From: JAIBJN01 sp963748205
GTDB lineage: Bacteria; Actinomycetota; Thermoleophilia; Gaiellales; Gaiellaceae
NCBI GenBank assembly: GCA_963748205.1
Contig: CAVVIB010000023.1
Location: forward strand, 744,001 to 808,000
DNA: 64,000 nt
Direction of reading: 5' to 3'
A model generated the notes under the pieces. That model made no database searches and had not been told where the DNA came from. It saw only the letters and a program-made list of their open reading frames with translations. The translations under genes and the position numbers were made by a program. Positions 8,679 through 17,688 of the stretch are shown here, in pieces; within the stretch, counting starts at the first letter, position 1, and each line of letters opens with the position of its first letter.

Positions 8679-9468
8679 ATGACGCAGACGACGAAGGCCG
8701 AGCGGTTCCGCGACCTCCACGCCGGTGAGCCGTTCGTGATCCCGAACCCGTGGGATGCCGGCTCGGCTCGCGTCATGGAGGCACTCGGCTTCCAGGCGCT
8801 CGCGAGCACGAGCTCGGGCTTCGCGTTCACGCTGGGCCGCCTCGACGGCGGCGCCGGGCTCGACGAGGTGGTCGCACACGCCGCGGCGCTCGACCGGGCG
8901 ACCGGCCTCCCGGTGTCGGTCGACCTCGAGAACGGCTACGGGGCGGCTCCCGAGGACGCCGCCAGGGCGATCACCCGAGTGGCTGAAGCGGGCGCCGTGG
9001 GCGGGTCGATCGAGGACTACGACCCCGACGGGCGCCTCTACGAGCTCGACCACGCGGTGGAGCGGGTGCAGGCGGCCGCCGAGGCCGCCCGCGCGCTGGA
9101 CTTCCCGTTCACGCTTCACGGCGCGCGCGGAGAACCACATCCGCGACAACCCCGACCTCGACGACACGATCGCGCGGCTCCAGGCCTTCGAGCGCGCGGG
9201 CGCCGACGTGCTCTACGCGCCCGGCCTGCGGACGGCGGACGAGATCCGTGCGGTCTGCCAGGCGGTTTCCAGGCCGGTGAACGTCCTCGCGCTGCCCAGC
9301 CTGACGGTGCCCGAGATCGTCGAGGCCGGCGGACAGCGCATCAGCGTGGGAGGCAGCCTGACCTGGGTGGCGGTGAAGGCGATGGCCGACGCGGCCGCCG
9401 AGATCCGCGACACGGGCGACCTCTCGTCGCTCTCTGCGCGCCTTCCGCTCGGCGAGTGGCTCGCCTGA
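8679..9468 (+). CDS. Isocitrate lyase/PEP mutase family protein, frame-broken
   Basis: Corrected length is about 262 residues. It has the family's (beta/alpha)8 signature: FVIPNPWDAGSARVMEALGF at the N-terminus, the substrate-loop strand SVDLENGYG near residue 87 and EDYDPDGRLYELDHAVERV. The KKCGH motif of true isocitrate lyase is absent, so it is more likely a PEP mutase-like oxaloacetate hydrolase/decarboxylase or C-C lyase acting on a 2-oxo- or phospho-acid. An extra C at about 9117 shifts the frame. Removing it restores FTLTARAENHI, a motif conserved in the family. It is a single gene starting 36 bases from the divergent decayed ATPase. Confidence 0.85.
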
Positions 9469-9532
9469 GTCCGTCACTCATACCGAATCCCGCTTGAAAG
9501 GAAACGCGGCCCGCTTGTAGGAAAACGTCCTC

Positions 9533-11464
9533 ATGCGGGCACGAACGGCTCTCGTCACCGCCCTCCTCGCGCTGTGCGTCGCGGCGCCTGCGGCGGGTCA
9601 GCAGCGGTACGCGCCGGCGGTCGCCTTCGACGGGACGACCTACCTCGTCGTCTGGCAGGAGCAGCGTCCTGGGGTGAGCAGGGACATCTACGCGGCGCGG
9701 GTCTCCGAGGCGGGCGTCGTCCTCGACCCGCTCGGCATCCCGATCTCGAAGGCCGCCGGGAACCAGTGGGCGCCGGCGGTGGCGTTCGACGGCTCGAGCT
9801 TCGTGGTCGTCTGGCAGGACGACCGCTCCGCCTCGACCAGGCCGGACGTGTACGGCTCGCGTGTCAGCGCGGCGGGCGTCCTCCTCGACCCGGGCGGGAT
9901 CCCGATCTCGTCGGGGCCCGGCGCGCAGCTCATGCCGGCGGTCGTAGGCACCGGGGCGGGCTCGCTCGTCGTCTGGACGGAGGGCGGCACCGGGTCCGAC
10001 ATCCGCGGCGCGCGAGTCAGCTCGGCCGGCGCGGTGCTCGACCCCGCGGGCCTGACCGTCTCCGCGGCCGCCGGAGCCCAGCTCGACCCTGCCGTGGCCT
10101 TCGGCGGCGCGGGCTCACTCGTCGTCTGGGAGGACCACCGAAGCGGCGTGGGAGCGGATCTCTACGGCGCGCGCGTGTCTGCCGCCGGCGCCGTCCTCGA
10201 CCCGGCCGGCTTCGCCCTGGCCGCGGACGCAGGCGACGAGCGAAACGCGGCGGTGGCCTACGACGGCGCCGCCTTCCTCGCGGCCTGGGACGCGGTGTCC
10301 GACGTGCACGCGAGGCGGGTCAGCGCGGCCGGGGCGCTGCTCGGGCCCGGGCCGGTCGCGCTCGCCGCGACACCAGGGAGCCAGACGCGTCCGGCACTCG
10401 CCTTCGACGGGGCGAACTACCTCTCGGCGTGGCAGGACGACCTCGACCTCGACAGCGTCCGTATGAGCCCAGCAGGCGTCGTCCTGGGGCCTGTCGCGGC
10501 GATCTCTGCCGCGGCGCAGGCCCAGGTGGGCCCGGTGATCGCCCGCGGGACGTCGGGTGCGCTCGTGGTCTGGGAGGACAGGCGCGCGGGCGCCGGCAGA
10601 TCGGACGTCTTCGGTGCGCGCGTCTCGTCCGGCGCCGTGCTCGACGCGGCCGGGATCGCGATCCCGCGGGCTCGCGACCTGCGGCCGCCGCAGACGCGCA
10701 TCACGCGCGGCCCGCGGGGCCGCCAGACCGTCCGGGCAGCCACCTTCCGGTTCCGCTCGAGCGAGGCGGGCTCGACGTTCCAGTGCCGGCTCGACCGCGG
10801 GCGCTGGCGGGCCTGCCGCTCGCCGAAGACCTATCGCGGCCTCAACCTGCGGACGCACAGATTCCAGGTGCGCGGGCGCGACCGCGCGGGGAACGTCGAC
10901 CGCTCCCCGGCGAGCAGGCAGTGGCTGGTCGACAACCCAATTCCGGGGCTCCTGCACGTCGTCGGGGGCCATAGCCGACGCTCCGGGCCGGGGCCGCTGC
11001 GCCGCTACACGGTCCAGATCGAGGACGGCATCCAGGTCGACCGCCGCAGGGTCGCCGACACGATCGCAAGCATTCTCGGCGACCGGCGCGGGTGGGGCGG
11101 TACCGGCCGTCTCTCGTTCCAGCGCGTCTCGTCCGGGCCCGTGAGCTTCCGGGTCGTGCTGGCCAACCCGACCACCGTCAACCGAATGTGCGCGCCGCTG
11201 ATCACCGGCGGTATCTACTCGTGCGGAATGTACGGGCGCGCGGTCCTCAACCTCATGCGCTGGCGGCACGGCGCGCCCGCCTTCCACGGGAACATGACGA
11301 TGTACCGGCGCTACCTCGTCAACCACGAGGTCGGCCATGTGCTCGGCCACTCGCACAGGTCGTGCCATGCCTCGGGCGCGAGGGCGCCCGTGATGATGCA
11401 GCAGACGAAGGGTGTCGGATCTTGCCGCGCGAACGGATGGCCGCTCGCGTGGGAGCGCGGCTAG
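9533..11464 (+). CDS. Secreted repeat protein with DUF3152-like metalloprotease domain
   Basis: A 643-residue exported protein. Residues 1-23 are a signal peptide. Residues about 25-380 contain a roughly 50-residue repeat (VAFDGxxYLVVWQDxRS ... ARVSxAGxVLDPxGIPIS), probably a beta-propeller. Residues about 395-465 form an Ig-like module with paired cysteines. The C-terminal 170 residues match DUF3152, a zincin-like domain, with HEVGHVLGHSH giving zinc ligands H598, H602 and H608. The architecture suggests a surface or extracellular metalloprotease with a binding platform. No substrate can be named. Confidence 0.8.
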   Translation: MRARTALVTALLALCVAAPAAGQQRYAPAVAFDGTTYLVVWQEQRPGVSRDIYAARVSEAGVVLDPLGIPISKAAGNQWAPAVAFDGSSFVVVWQDDRSASTRPDVYGSRVSAAGVLLDPGGIPISSGPGAQLMPAVVGTGAGSLVVWTEGGTGSDIRGARVSSAGAVLDPAGLTVSAAAGAQLDPAVAFGGAGSLVVWEDHRSGVGADLYGARVSAAGAVLDPAGFALAADAGDERNAAVAYDGAAFLAAWDAVSDVHARRVSAAGALLGPGPVALAATPGSQTRPALAFDGANYLSAWQDDLDLDSVRMSPAGVVLGPVAAISAAAQAQVGPVIARGTSGALVVWEDRRAGAGRSDVFGARVSSGAVLDAAGIAIPRARDLRPPQTRITRGPRGRQTVRAATFRFRSSEAGSTFQCRLDRGRWRACRSPKTYRGLNLRTHRFQVRGRDRAGNVDRSPASRQWLVDNPIPGLLHVVGGHSRRSGPGPLRRYTVQIEDGIQVDRRRVADTIASILGDRRGWGGTGRLSFQRVSSGPVSFRVVLANPTTVNRMCAPLITGGIYSCGMYGRAVLNLMRWRHGAPAFHGNMTMYRRYLVNHEVGHVLGHSHRSCHASGARAPVMMQQTKGVGSCRANGWPLAWERG

Positions 11465-12617
11465 TTAGCCCGAGTTGCCCTTGGCGGGCTTGTCCTTGCC
11501 GAACCCGATCGCCTTCGCCTGCTCCGGGGGCGCGGGCGGTGGGGCCGGCTCGCTCTGCCTGGCCTGCCCCGGAGCCGTGGTCTTCCCGCCCGCAGGCGTG
11601 CCCTGACCCTGGGCGGGCGGTGGGAGGGTCGGCGGCTGATTCGTCTTCCCGAGTGCCTTGCCGTTGTTGCTCCCCGGGCCGTTGCCGTTCGCGTTCCCCT
11701 GGCCGTTGGCGGCGCCGTTCGGCCCGTTGGCCGTTCGGATTGCCCTTCTCCGGCTTCGCCTGGCGCTGAGCGCGACCGTGGTCGGGGCGGTTCGACGCCG
11801 GCCCGTCCGCGGCTCCCGGCAGTGCCGTGACGGACCCGCCGGGTGCGGCAGCGACCGGCACGCTCGCAGCGGCCGACCGGGCCTTCACAGCCGATGTGTC
11901 GGCGGGCTCGCGCCCGAGCCCCGGGATGGGCGGATCGGTCGCGACCAGCGTGACGGTCGTCAGAGCGGCGACGGTGACCGCCGTCGCGGCTTTGACGCCC
12001 GCCCCTCCGGCAAGGAGGCCCTTGAGCGGGCCCAGGAGGGCGCCCAGGTCGAGGACGTGCAGCGCCCTGAAGCGGCTCCGCTTGCCCGGGTTCTCGAGCG
12101 CGTCGGCCAGCGAGCGCCGTGCCCGGAAGATCAATGTCTCGGCGGCGGAGTGCGAGATTTCCAGGCGCTCGGCGATCTCGCCGTGCGACATCCCCTGCCA
12201 CTCGCGGAGAAGGATCGCCTCGCGCTGGCGCTCGGGGAGCGCCAGCAGGGCGTCCGTGAGCCCGACGAGCGAGTCGTACGACCGATCTGGGGCCGCCACC
12301 GTCTCCTCGAGCACGGTGATGTCGCCGATGCGCTCGACGCCGTCCCGCCGCCGCGCCGAGCGGATGCGCGTGAAGCAGACGTTGCGGGCGATGTGGAGGA
12401 GCCACGCGGACCCGGCTCGCGGCCGGGTGCCGTTGCCGAGGCTCCGGCAGGCGTTGAGATAGGTCGCCTGGACGGCGTCCTCGGCCTCCTCCGGCGAGCG
12501 GAGCAGTCGCAAGCAGTAGCCGTACAGCCAGCCCGAGTGCTCGTGGAAGAGCTGCTCTGCAGCTCTCGAGACCGTGGGGGACAGTCCGGCGCCGCTCGCT
12601 TCCTGCGCGACGGTCAT
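11465..12617 (-). CDS. ECF-type sigma factor with membrane-spanning, low-complexity C-terminal tail, frame-broken
   Basis: Residues about 20-90 are sigma-70 region 2 (EQLFHEHSGWLYGYCLRLL, DAVQATYLNAC) and about 125-175 are region 4 (LLALPERQREAILLREWQGM, HGEIAERLEISHSAAETLIF). After region 4 a hydrophobic segment (GVKAATAVTVAALTTVTLVA, about 205-225) is predicted to span the membrane. It is followed by a long Gly/Asn/Pro-rich extracytoplasmic tail. Normally such a tail belongs to a separate anti-sigma factor, and none is encoded nearby. One extra base near 11728 breaks the tail; the corrected protein has about 383 residues and ends KGNSG. It is divergent from the secreted gene at 12734. Confidence 0.8.
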
Positions 12618-12733
12618 GAGGGCATTGTGACGGACCTGGCCAAAGCTTCAACACCCGAAAGGTCAAACCGCATGATTCGGCGGCCTGCGGAGTCTGTGCA
12701 CTTAACCGACGGACTCGGACCGAGGGGAGCCAG

Positions 12734-13285
12734 TTGTTCAAAGCCAAGATCCTTGCCGCCGCGCTTGTAGCGCTGCTGCTCACAGCGACCGCGAGCGCGT
12801 CTCCTGGGAATGGGAACGGCAACGGCAAGGGGAACAGCAACGGTTCTCCCGCGTCCGTCGGAGGCGGCAGCGGGGAGGCGAAGGCCAAGGGCTCGCCTCC
12901 CCAAGCCGCGCGGGGCCAGGCAAAAAAGGCGGAAAACGCCGTGCGGAACGCGGAGCGGCGCGCTGCCCGCGAGGCAGCTCGAGGGGACGCTCCGGACGGG
13001 CCGGCGCGCCTCAACCCCGCCCGCGCGTGCAAGGCGGAGCTCGAGGAGCTCGGCGAGGCCGCCTTCGCGGACGAGCACGGAACCAACGAGAACGGCGCCA
13101 ACGCCTTCGGGAAATGCGTCTCCGAGCAGGCCAAGGAGCTGAGCGCCGACGACCCGGGCGACGAAGGGGCGGAGCCCGGGACCGGTGAGCCGACAGACGC
13201 CGACTTGGCCAAGAGGGCGTCTGCTTTCGCCGAGGTCATCGCGTTCGTCCGCACGTTTCTGCAGTCGATGAGGGAGTCGCTCTAA
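12734..13285 (+). CDS. Secreted hypothetical protein with Gly/Asn repeats
   Basis: A 183-residue protein read from a TTG start with GGGGAGC upstream. Residues 1-22 form a signal peptide (ILAAALVALLLTATASA). Next comes a GNGNGNGKGNSNG low-complexity stretch, then a basic helical segment rich in A/E/R (KKAENAVRNAERRAAREA). The conserved-looking core has two cysteines (NPARACKAEL, NAFGKCVSEQAKEL). The C-terminus (AEVIAFVRTFLQSM) is amphipathic. The Gly/Asn stretch resembles the tail of the divergent sigma factor at 11465, so the two may work together outside the membrane, but this is inference. Confidence 0.7.
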   Translation: MFKAKILAAALVALLLTATASASPGNGNGNGKGNSNGSPASVGGGSGEAKAKGSPPQAARGQAKKAENAVRNAERRAAREAARGDAPDGPARLNPARACKAELEELGEAAFADEHGTNENGANAFGKCVSEQAKELSADDPGDEGAEPGTGEPTDADLAKRASAFAEVIAFVRTFLQSMRESL

Positions 13286-13358
13286 CCCCGGGACACGATG
13301 TGCGACGGGCACTGCGGCGCCGGGCGAGTCCGTCCGAAGCGCGCGTCCACGCGAAAGA

Positions 13359-13397
13359 GTCGCCCTCGGCTACGGCCGCCGAGGGCGACCGTTTTTT
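13359..13397 (+). terminator. Rho-independent terminator
   Basis: A perfect 12-bp stem, GTCGCCCTCGGC at 13359-13370 and its complement at 13378-13389, with a 7-base loop and followed by CG and six T residues. It terminates the secreted-protein gene ending at 13285. The rest of the 309-base gap (13286-13594) holds only a candidate promoter and the ribosome-binding site of the next gene. Confidence 0.9.
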
Positions 13398-13458
13398 CTA
13401 GGCGCGCGGCTGCATGCCTCACGGTTTCAGGGCTCGCCCCCCTTCCGGCTAGTCCTGC

Positions 13459-13487
13459 TTGACAGGAATTGGGCTGCGAGATATTCG
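13459..13487 (+). promoter_or_regulatory. Candidate sigma-70 promoter
   Basis: TTGACA at 13459-13464 and TATTCG at 13482-13487 are separated by 17 bases, a good -35/-10 arrangement. They lie about 110 bases before the ATG at 13595 and just after the upstream terminator. The -10 box is imperfect and no transcript start can be seen from sequence. Confidence 0.4.
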
Positions 13488-13594
13488 ATGAGAGACAGGG
13501 TGACCCGAAAGGGGGAGCGTTGCGAGGCGGTGGCCGTACTCCTCGCAGAAAGCTCCGACACACCCGCGGCAACGGAAGGCTGAAAGGAGCTCGT

Positions 13595-14742
13595 ATGAAA
13601 CGACCCCCTGGGCGGAAGCTATGGCTTCTCGCGGTTGCGGCCATCGCGGTTGGCGTCATGGCGCCCACCGCGAGCGCGACGTCTCCGATCAATGCGTTCA
13701 AGACAGCGGAGGCGCACTGGGACAGGACGTTCGACTGGACGATCGAGAAGACCGTTTCGCCGGCATCGTGGGACCTCCTGACCGGGCAGTCCGGCACCAG
13801 CACGTACACCGTGTCGGTGACGAAGAGCGCCCCGAAGGACTCCATCTACGTCGACGGCAAGGTGTGCGTGGAGAACGTGAGCCAGGCGCCGACGGAGAAC
13901 CTCAAGGTCGTCGACCGCCTTCAGGCGCTCGTCGGCGACGACGTCATCACGCTCGCGTCGGTTCCGCTGGACATGAGCCTGAACCCGGTGCTCGATCCGG
14001 GCGAGTCGCAGTGCTACCCGTACTCGATCCCGTTCGAGCCCGTTGCGGGCGCGACGTACCGGAACAACGCACGGGTCACGGTCACGAACGACCCGCGCGA
14101 CCCGGGCGAGGAGATGGGCCCGAACGAGAAGGTCGACTTCACACTGCCTGACCCGAAGGTCGTGAACGGCTCGGTCAACGTGGACGACACAAACGGCCTG
14201 TCGTGGCAGTTCTCCGGCATCCGGTTCGCGAGACCTACACGAAGACGTTCACCTGCGACCGTGACGAGGGCAACCACGACAACACGGCGACGATCCGCGA
14301 GACCGGGCAGAGCGACGACGCTCGCGTCACGGTCACGTGCACGCCGCCCGACGAGGGCTGCTCGCTCACACAGGGCTACTGGAAGACCCACTCGAAGTAC
14401 GGCCCCGCGCCGTACGACGCGACGTGGGCCCTGATCGGCGAGGACACCGCCTTCTTCATCAGCGGCAAGACCTGGTACCAGGTCATCAAGCAGCCCCCCG
14501 CGGGCGGCAACGCCTACTACATCCTCGCGCACCAGTACATCGCGGCGAGGCTCAACATCGCAGGCGGCACCGGCTCGACGTCGGCTGTGAACGCGGCGCT
14601 GGCGGGTGCTACGGCGTTCTTTGGCACCTACACGCCGAGCTCGACGCTGTCGGCCACCGTGCGTGCGCAGGCGATCGCCTACGCCGGCACGCTGGCGGAC
14701 TACAACGAAGGCGACATCGGTCCGGGGCACTGCCCGGGCTAG
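13595..14742 (+). CDS. Secreted protein with Ig-like and GYWKTH domains, frame-broken
   Basis: An exported protein starting MKRPPGRKLWLLAVAAIAVG (signal peptide, cleavage near TASA), with AAAGGAG 7 bases upstream. The first half (WTIEKTVSPASWDLLTGQSG ... KVCVENVSQAPTENLKVVDR) is a DUF11-like repeat domain. The second half carries a CSLTQGYWKTHSKYGPAPYD segment and a helical region. This GYWKTH module occurs at the end of many actinobacterial surface proteins with no known activity. The frame breaks between about 14215 and 14230, where one base is missing. The corrected length is about 382 residues. The next gene encodes an M64-type peptidase. Confidence 0.7.
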
Positions 14743-14776
14743 CGAGGACTCTCCTCGCAAACGCAGGTCGGCGGAT

Positions 14777-14794
14777 GGGGCCCTTCGGGGCCCC
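14777..14794 (+). terminator. Weak hairpin terminator
   Basis: A 7-bp stem (GGGGCCC at 14777-14783 and GGGCCCC at 14788-14794) with a TTCG loop lies 35 bases after the stop at 14742. No T-run follows, so termination would be weak or factor-dependent. Confidence 0.35.
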
Positions 14795-14925
14795 GTTCGC
14801 TGCCCCCTCGGTGTTCTCCCTGACGCTTGAAACTCCGAGCGCGGTCGAGAATACTCACCGGAACTCGGGCGAGCTGGGCTTGAGAAGCCCTGCACGGGAC
14901 TCGGGGAAACCAAGCAGGGGGAGCA

Positions 14926-17628
14926 ATGAGACAGAGAACTCCGTCCGTGCGACGCAGGGCTGCCGTGCTCGTGGCGCTGACCGCTGCGTTCCTCGTGACG
15001 CTGGTCGCCGCGCCGTCGGCAAGCGCGCAGGCGCCCTTCAGCGCCCGCGTGATCGAGCACCAGATCACAGGCCCGCCGGCGTTGCGGATGAACCTCGTCA
15101 TCATGGCCGACGGGTACACGGCCGACGAGCTGTGGAAGTTCCAGCGCGACGTCGACCGCAACCTGAACATGATGTGGAGCGTCGACCCGTTCCGCAGCTA
15201 CCGGAACTACTTCAACATCTACCTGCTGGAGATCGTCTCTCCGGAGTCCGGCGTCCGCTGTGACCCGGATGCGAGCCCGCCGAACCCGAACCTGGTGACG
15301 GCGCTCCGGCTCCACTACTCGGACGGGTGCACGAACCCGCTCGCCCGCGGGATCACCTACGGGCCCGCGCCACAGGCAGGCGGCGGGTGTCCGAATGTTC
15401 CGGGCGACCCTGCGGCCGGCCTGGGCGACCCGCGCTGCACCGGGAACCAGCAGCACGCGAAGTACCTGGCCATCTACCTGGCGCCGCTCGGCGTCGCCGG
15501 CCAGAACGTGCAGACGCTGGCCATCTCCAACACGTTCACGTACGGAGGGATCGGCGGAACCCAGGCGACCACGTCGGGTGGAAGCCCGCAGGGCCCGCTG
15601 ATCTCGACGCACGAGCTCGGCCACTCGCTGGGCACGCTGGCGGACGAGTACCCGTACTCGAGCCGCGACATCCCCGGCGGCGCCCATCCGAACACGGAGC
15701 CCGGCTCCTTCCACCACAGCCGCTTCACCCACGACGAGATGGTCAACGGCCAGCTCAAGTGGTTCCGCTGGCTGTGCGAGGAAAGCCTCTCCGGCGGCAT
15801 CATCACCGCCCGCGGCAGCACCTGCGGCCCGCCCCACGAGGGCGGCGCCCAGCGGACGACGAACGTCTGGCGTCCGAGCGAGCACTCGATGATGCGGTGG
15901 ATCGGGTTCCACTTCGACCAGATCGGCCGCGAGAACATGACCTACCGGATCACCGGCCGTCGGACCGCCAACTCCATGGCGCTCGGGCACACGCCGACCG
16001 GCGAGGTCGGCCCGCAGGACGTGATCTGGGTCGAGACCGGCCATCCGAAGTACCACGAGCTGGACGTCACGTGGAGCATCAACGGCGTCGTCGTCCCGGG
16101 TACGAACAACAGCCGGAACCTCGACCTCGGCGACCGGACCGTCGCGGCAGGCGACACCGTCTCGGTCACGGTTCAGGACAAGACCGACTTCGTACGCGAC
16201 CCGACCATCCTCAACGGCCCGCGGATGACCCAGACGCGCCAGTGGACGGTGGGTGCCCCGCTACCGGTCACGCCGGTTGACGTGGCGATCACCCTCTCGA
16301 CCGAGACCAGCCGCGCGGTCGGCGGCAAGGACATCGTCTACGTCGAGACCACGCACCCCAACGACCGCGTCCTGGACGTCACCTGGCGCCTCAACGGCGT
16401 GGAAGTGCCGAACGGCAACAGGCGTAACTTCAACCTCGCCGCGCAGAACCTGGCGTCGGGGGCGTACACGCTCAGCGCCACCGTGACCGACCCGGCGAAT
16501 CCGAGCGGTCCCTCCGCGTCGCGCACGTGGACGGTGGACAACGTCCTGCCGACGGCTCCACGTGAGCTGTCCCCTGCCGTGTACACGGTGAACCGGCCGG
16601 CGCAGCCGACCGAGTACATCTACACGGGCGACGGCGTGTTCACGATGGGCCTGAACCCGGTGGACGACCAGCCCGGGTTCGTGGTCAGCGAGTTCCGCCT
16701 CGACCGCGACGGCTGGTTCAACTACTTCGGCTTCCCCGAGCAGCCGTTCGGGACGCCGATGAAGTTCGGACCGTCGGGCTTCAACGTCAAGGCGCTCACG
16801 TACGGCAACCTCGGCACCGGCGGCCTCTCGAAGGCGACCTTCGAGCAGTCGTTCCCGGACTTCGTTCCGGGCTGGGGGAGGCACACGCTCGAGCACCGGG
16901 CGATCGACGCGGCCGGCAACATCGGCAACGCCGAGGAGTTCAAGGCCACGGTGCTGCCCCTCGCGGTCGCTCCGACCGAGATCTCGGAGGAGCTGGTCGA
17001 GGGCGACTCGACCTCGACGTCGTTCACGATCACGAACACGCTCGAGTCGGGACGCTCGTTCGACTGGACGATCCGCGAGGCGCCGAGCAGCTGCCTCGCG
17101 CCGTCCGACGTCAGCTGGCTCAGCGCCACGTCGGGGGTGACCACGGCCGCCAACTCGTCGGCGGACGTCAACGTGACCCTCGACGCCGACGGCCTGACCG
17201 CACCGACCGTCTACACCGCGAAGCTCTGCATCGAGTTCGAGGGCGGGCCGGTGTACGAGGTTCCGGTCTCGCTGCAGGCGCAGTATCCGTTCGACGGCTT
17301 CCTGGCCACGTTCGAGAACCCGCCGACGCTCAACTCGGCGCACTCGAACGCGGTGCAGACGTTCTGGTTCCGCCTCGGCGGCAACCGCGGTCTCGACATC
17401 GTCGAGGACGCCTCCTCGCGCCGGATCGACTGCGCGACGAAGGCGCCCATCGGCGGCACCGAGCCGGCACCGAACCCGAGCTGGGACAGCCTCTTCTACC
17501 AGGCGCACACGGGCCGCTACTCGTACCCGTGGAAGACGACGACCGCGTACAGGGGCACCTGTCGCGAGTTCATCCTGACGCTCGACGACCAGAGCGTGCA
17601 CACCGCCTGGCTCCAGTTCGTGAGGTAG
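14926..17628 (+). CDS. Secreted M64-family (IgA peptidase-like) metallopeptidase
   Basis: A 900-residue exported protein with a signal peptide (RRAAVLVALTAAFLVTLVAA) ending near ASAQA. Residues about 40-345 are the peptidase M64 domain: MNLVIMADGYTADEL near the start and the zinc motif HELGHSLGTLADEY, with H229 and H233 as ligands and the downstream D/E as further ligand. This is followed by repeated Ig-like modules (about 350-530: VTWSINGVVVPG and VTWRLNGVEVPN). A module near 680-780 resembles a BACON/choice-of-anchor domain (TSFTITNTLESGRSFDWTI). GGGGGAGC precedes the ATG. Such enzymes act outside the cell on protein substrates; the target is unknown. Confidence 0.87.
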   Translation: MRQRTPSVRRRAAVLVALTAAFLVTLVAAPSASAQAPFSARVIEHQITGPPALRMNLVIMADGYTADELWKFQRDVDRNLNMMWSVDPFRSYRNYFNIYLLEIVSPESGVRCDPDASPPNPNLVTALRLHYSDGCTNPLARGITYGPAPQAGGGCPNVPGDPAAGLGDPRCTGNQQHAKYLAIYLAPLGVAGQNVQTLAISNTFTYGGIGGTQATTSGGSPQGPLISTHELGHSLGTLADEYPYSSRDIPGGAHPNTEPGSFHHSRFTHDEMVNGQLKWFRWLCEESLSGGIITARGSTCGPPHEGGAQRTTNVWRPSEHSMMRWIGFHFDQIGRENMTYRITGRRTANSMALGHTPTGEVGPQDVIWVETGHPKYHELDVTWSINGVVVPGTNNSRNLDLGDRTVAAGDTVSVTVQDKTDFVRDPTILNGPRMTQTRQWTVGAPLPVTPVDVAITLSTETSRAVGGKDIVYVETTHPNDRVLDVTWRLNGVEVPNGNRRNFNLAAQNLASGAYTLSATVTDPANPSGPSASRTWTVDNVLPTAPRELSPAVYTVNRPAQPTEYIYTGDGVFTMGLNPVDDQPGFVVSEFRLDRDGWFNYFGFPEQPFGTPMKFGPSGFNVKALTYGNLGTGGLSKATFEQSFPDFVPGWGRHTLEHRAIDAAGNIGNAEEFKATVLPLAVAPTEISEELVEGDSTSTSFTITNTLESGRSFDWTIREAPSSCLAPSDVSWLSATSGVTTAANSSADVNVTLDADGLTAPTVYTAKLCIEFEGGPVYEVPVSLQAQYPFDGFLATFENPPTLNSAHSNAVQTFWFRLGGNRGLDIVEDASSRRIDCATKAPIGGTEPAPNPSWDSLFYQAHTGRYSYPWKTTTAYRGTCREFILTLDDQSVHTAWLQFVR

Positions 17629-17642
17629 CACGTAGGCAGGCA

Positions 17643-17682
17643 GCGGGGAGTGCCCGGCGACGGGCGCTCCCCGCATCTCTTT
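17643..17682 (+). terminator. Terminator between convergent genes
   Basis: A 14-bp stem with one G:T pair (17643-17656 with 17661-17674), loop GCGA, followed by ATCTCTTT. It lies 15 bases after the M64 peptidase stop and just before the end of the convergent L,D-transpeptidase. Confidence 0.75.
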
Positions 17683-17688
17683 GCGGAT

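Noticed and set aside
13480..13594. A possible riboswitch before the secreted gene at 13595
   Set aside because: The GGGGGAGC and GAGG stretches resemble several ligand-binding RNAs only loosely, and I could not form a convincing fold. Left as plain leader with a promoter.
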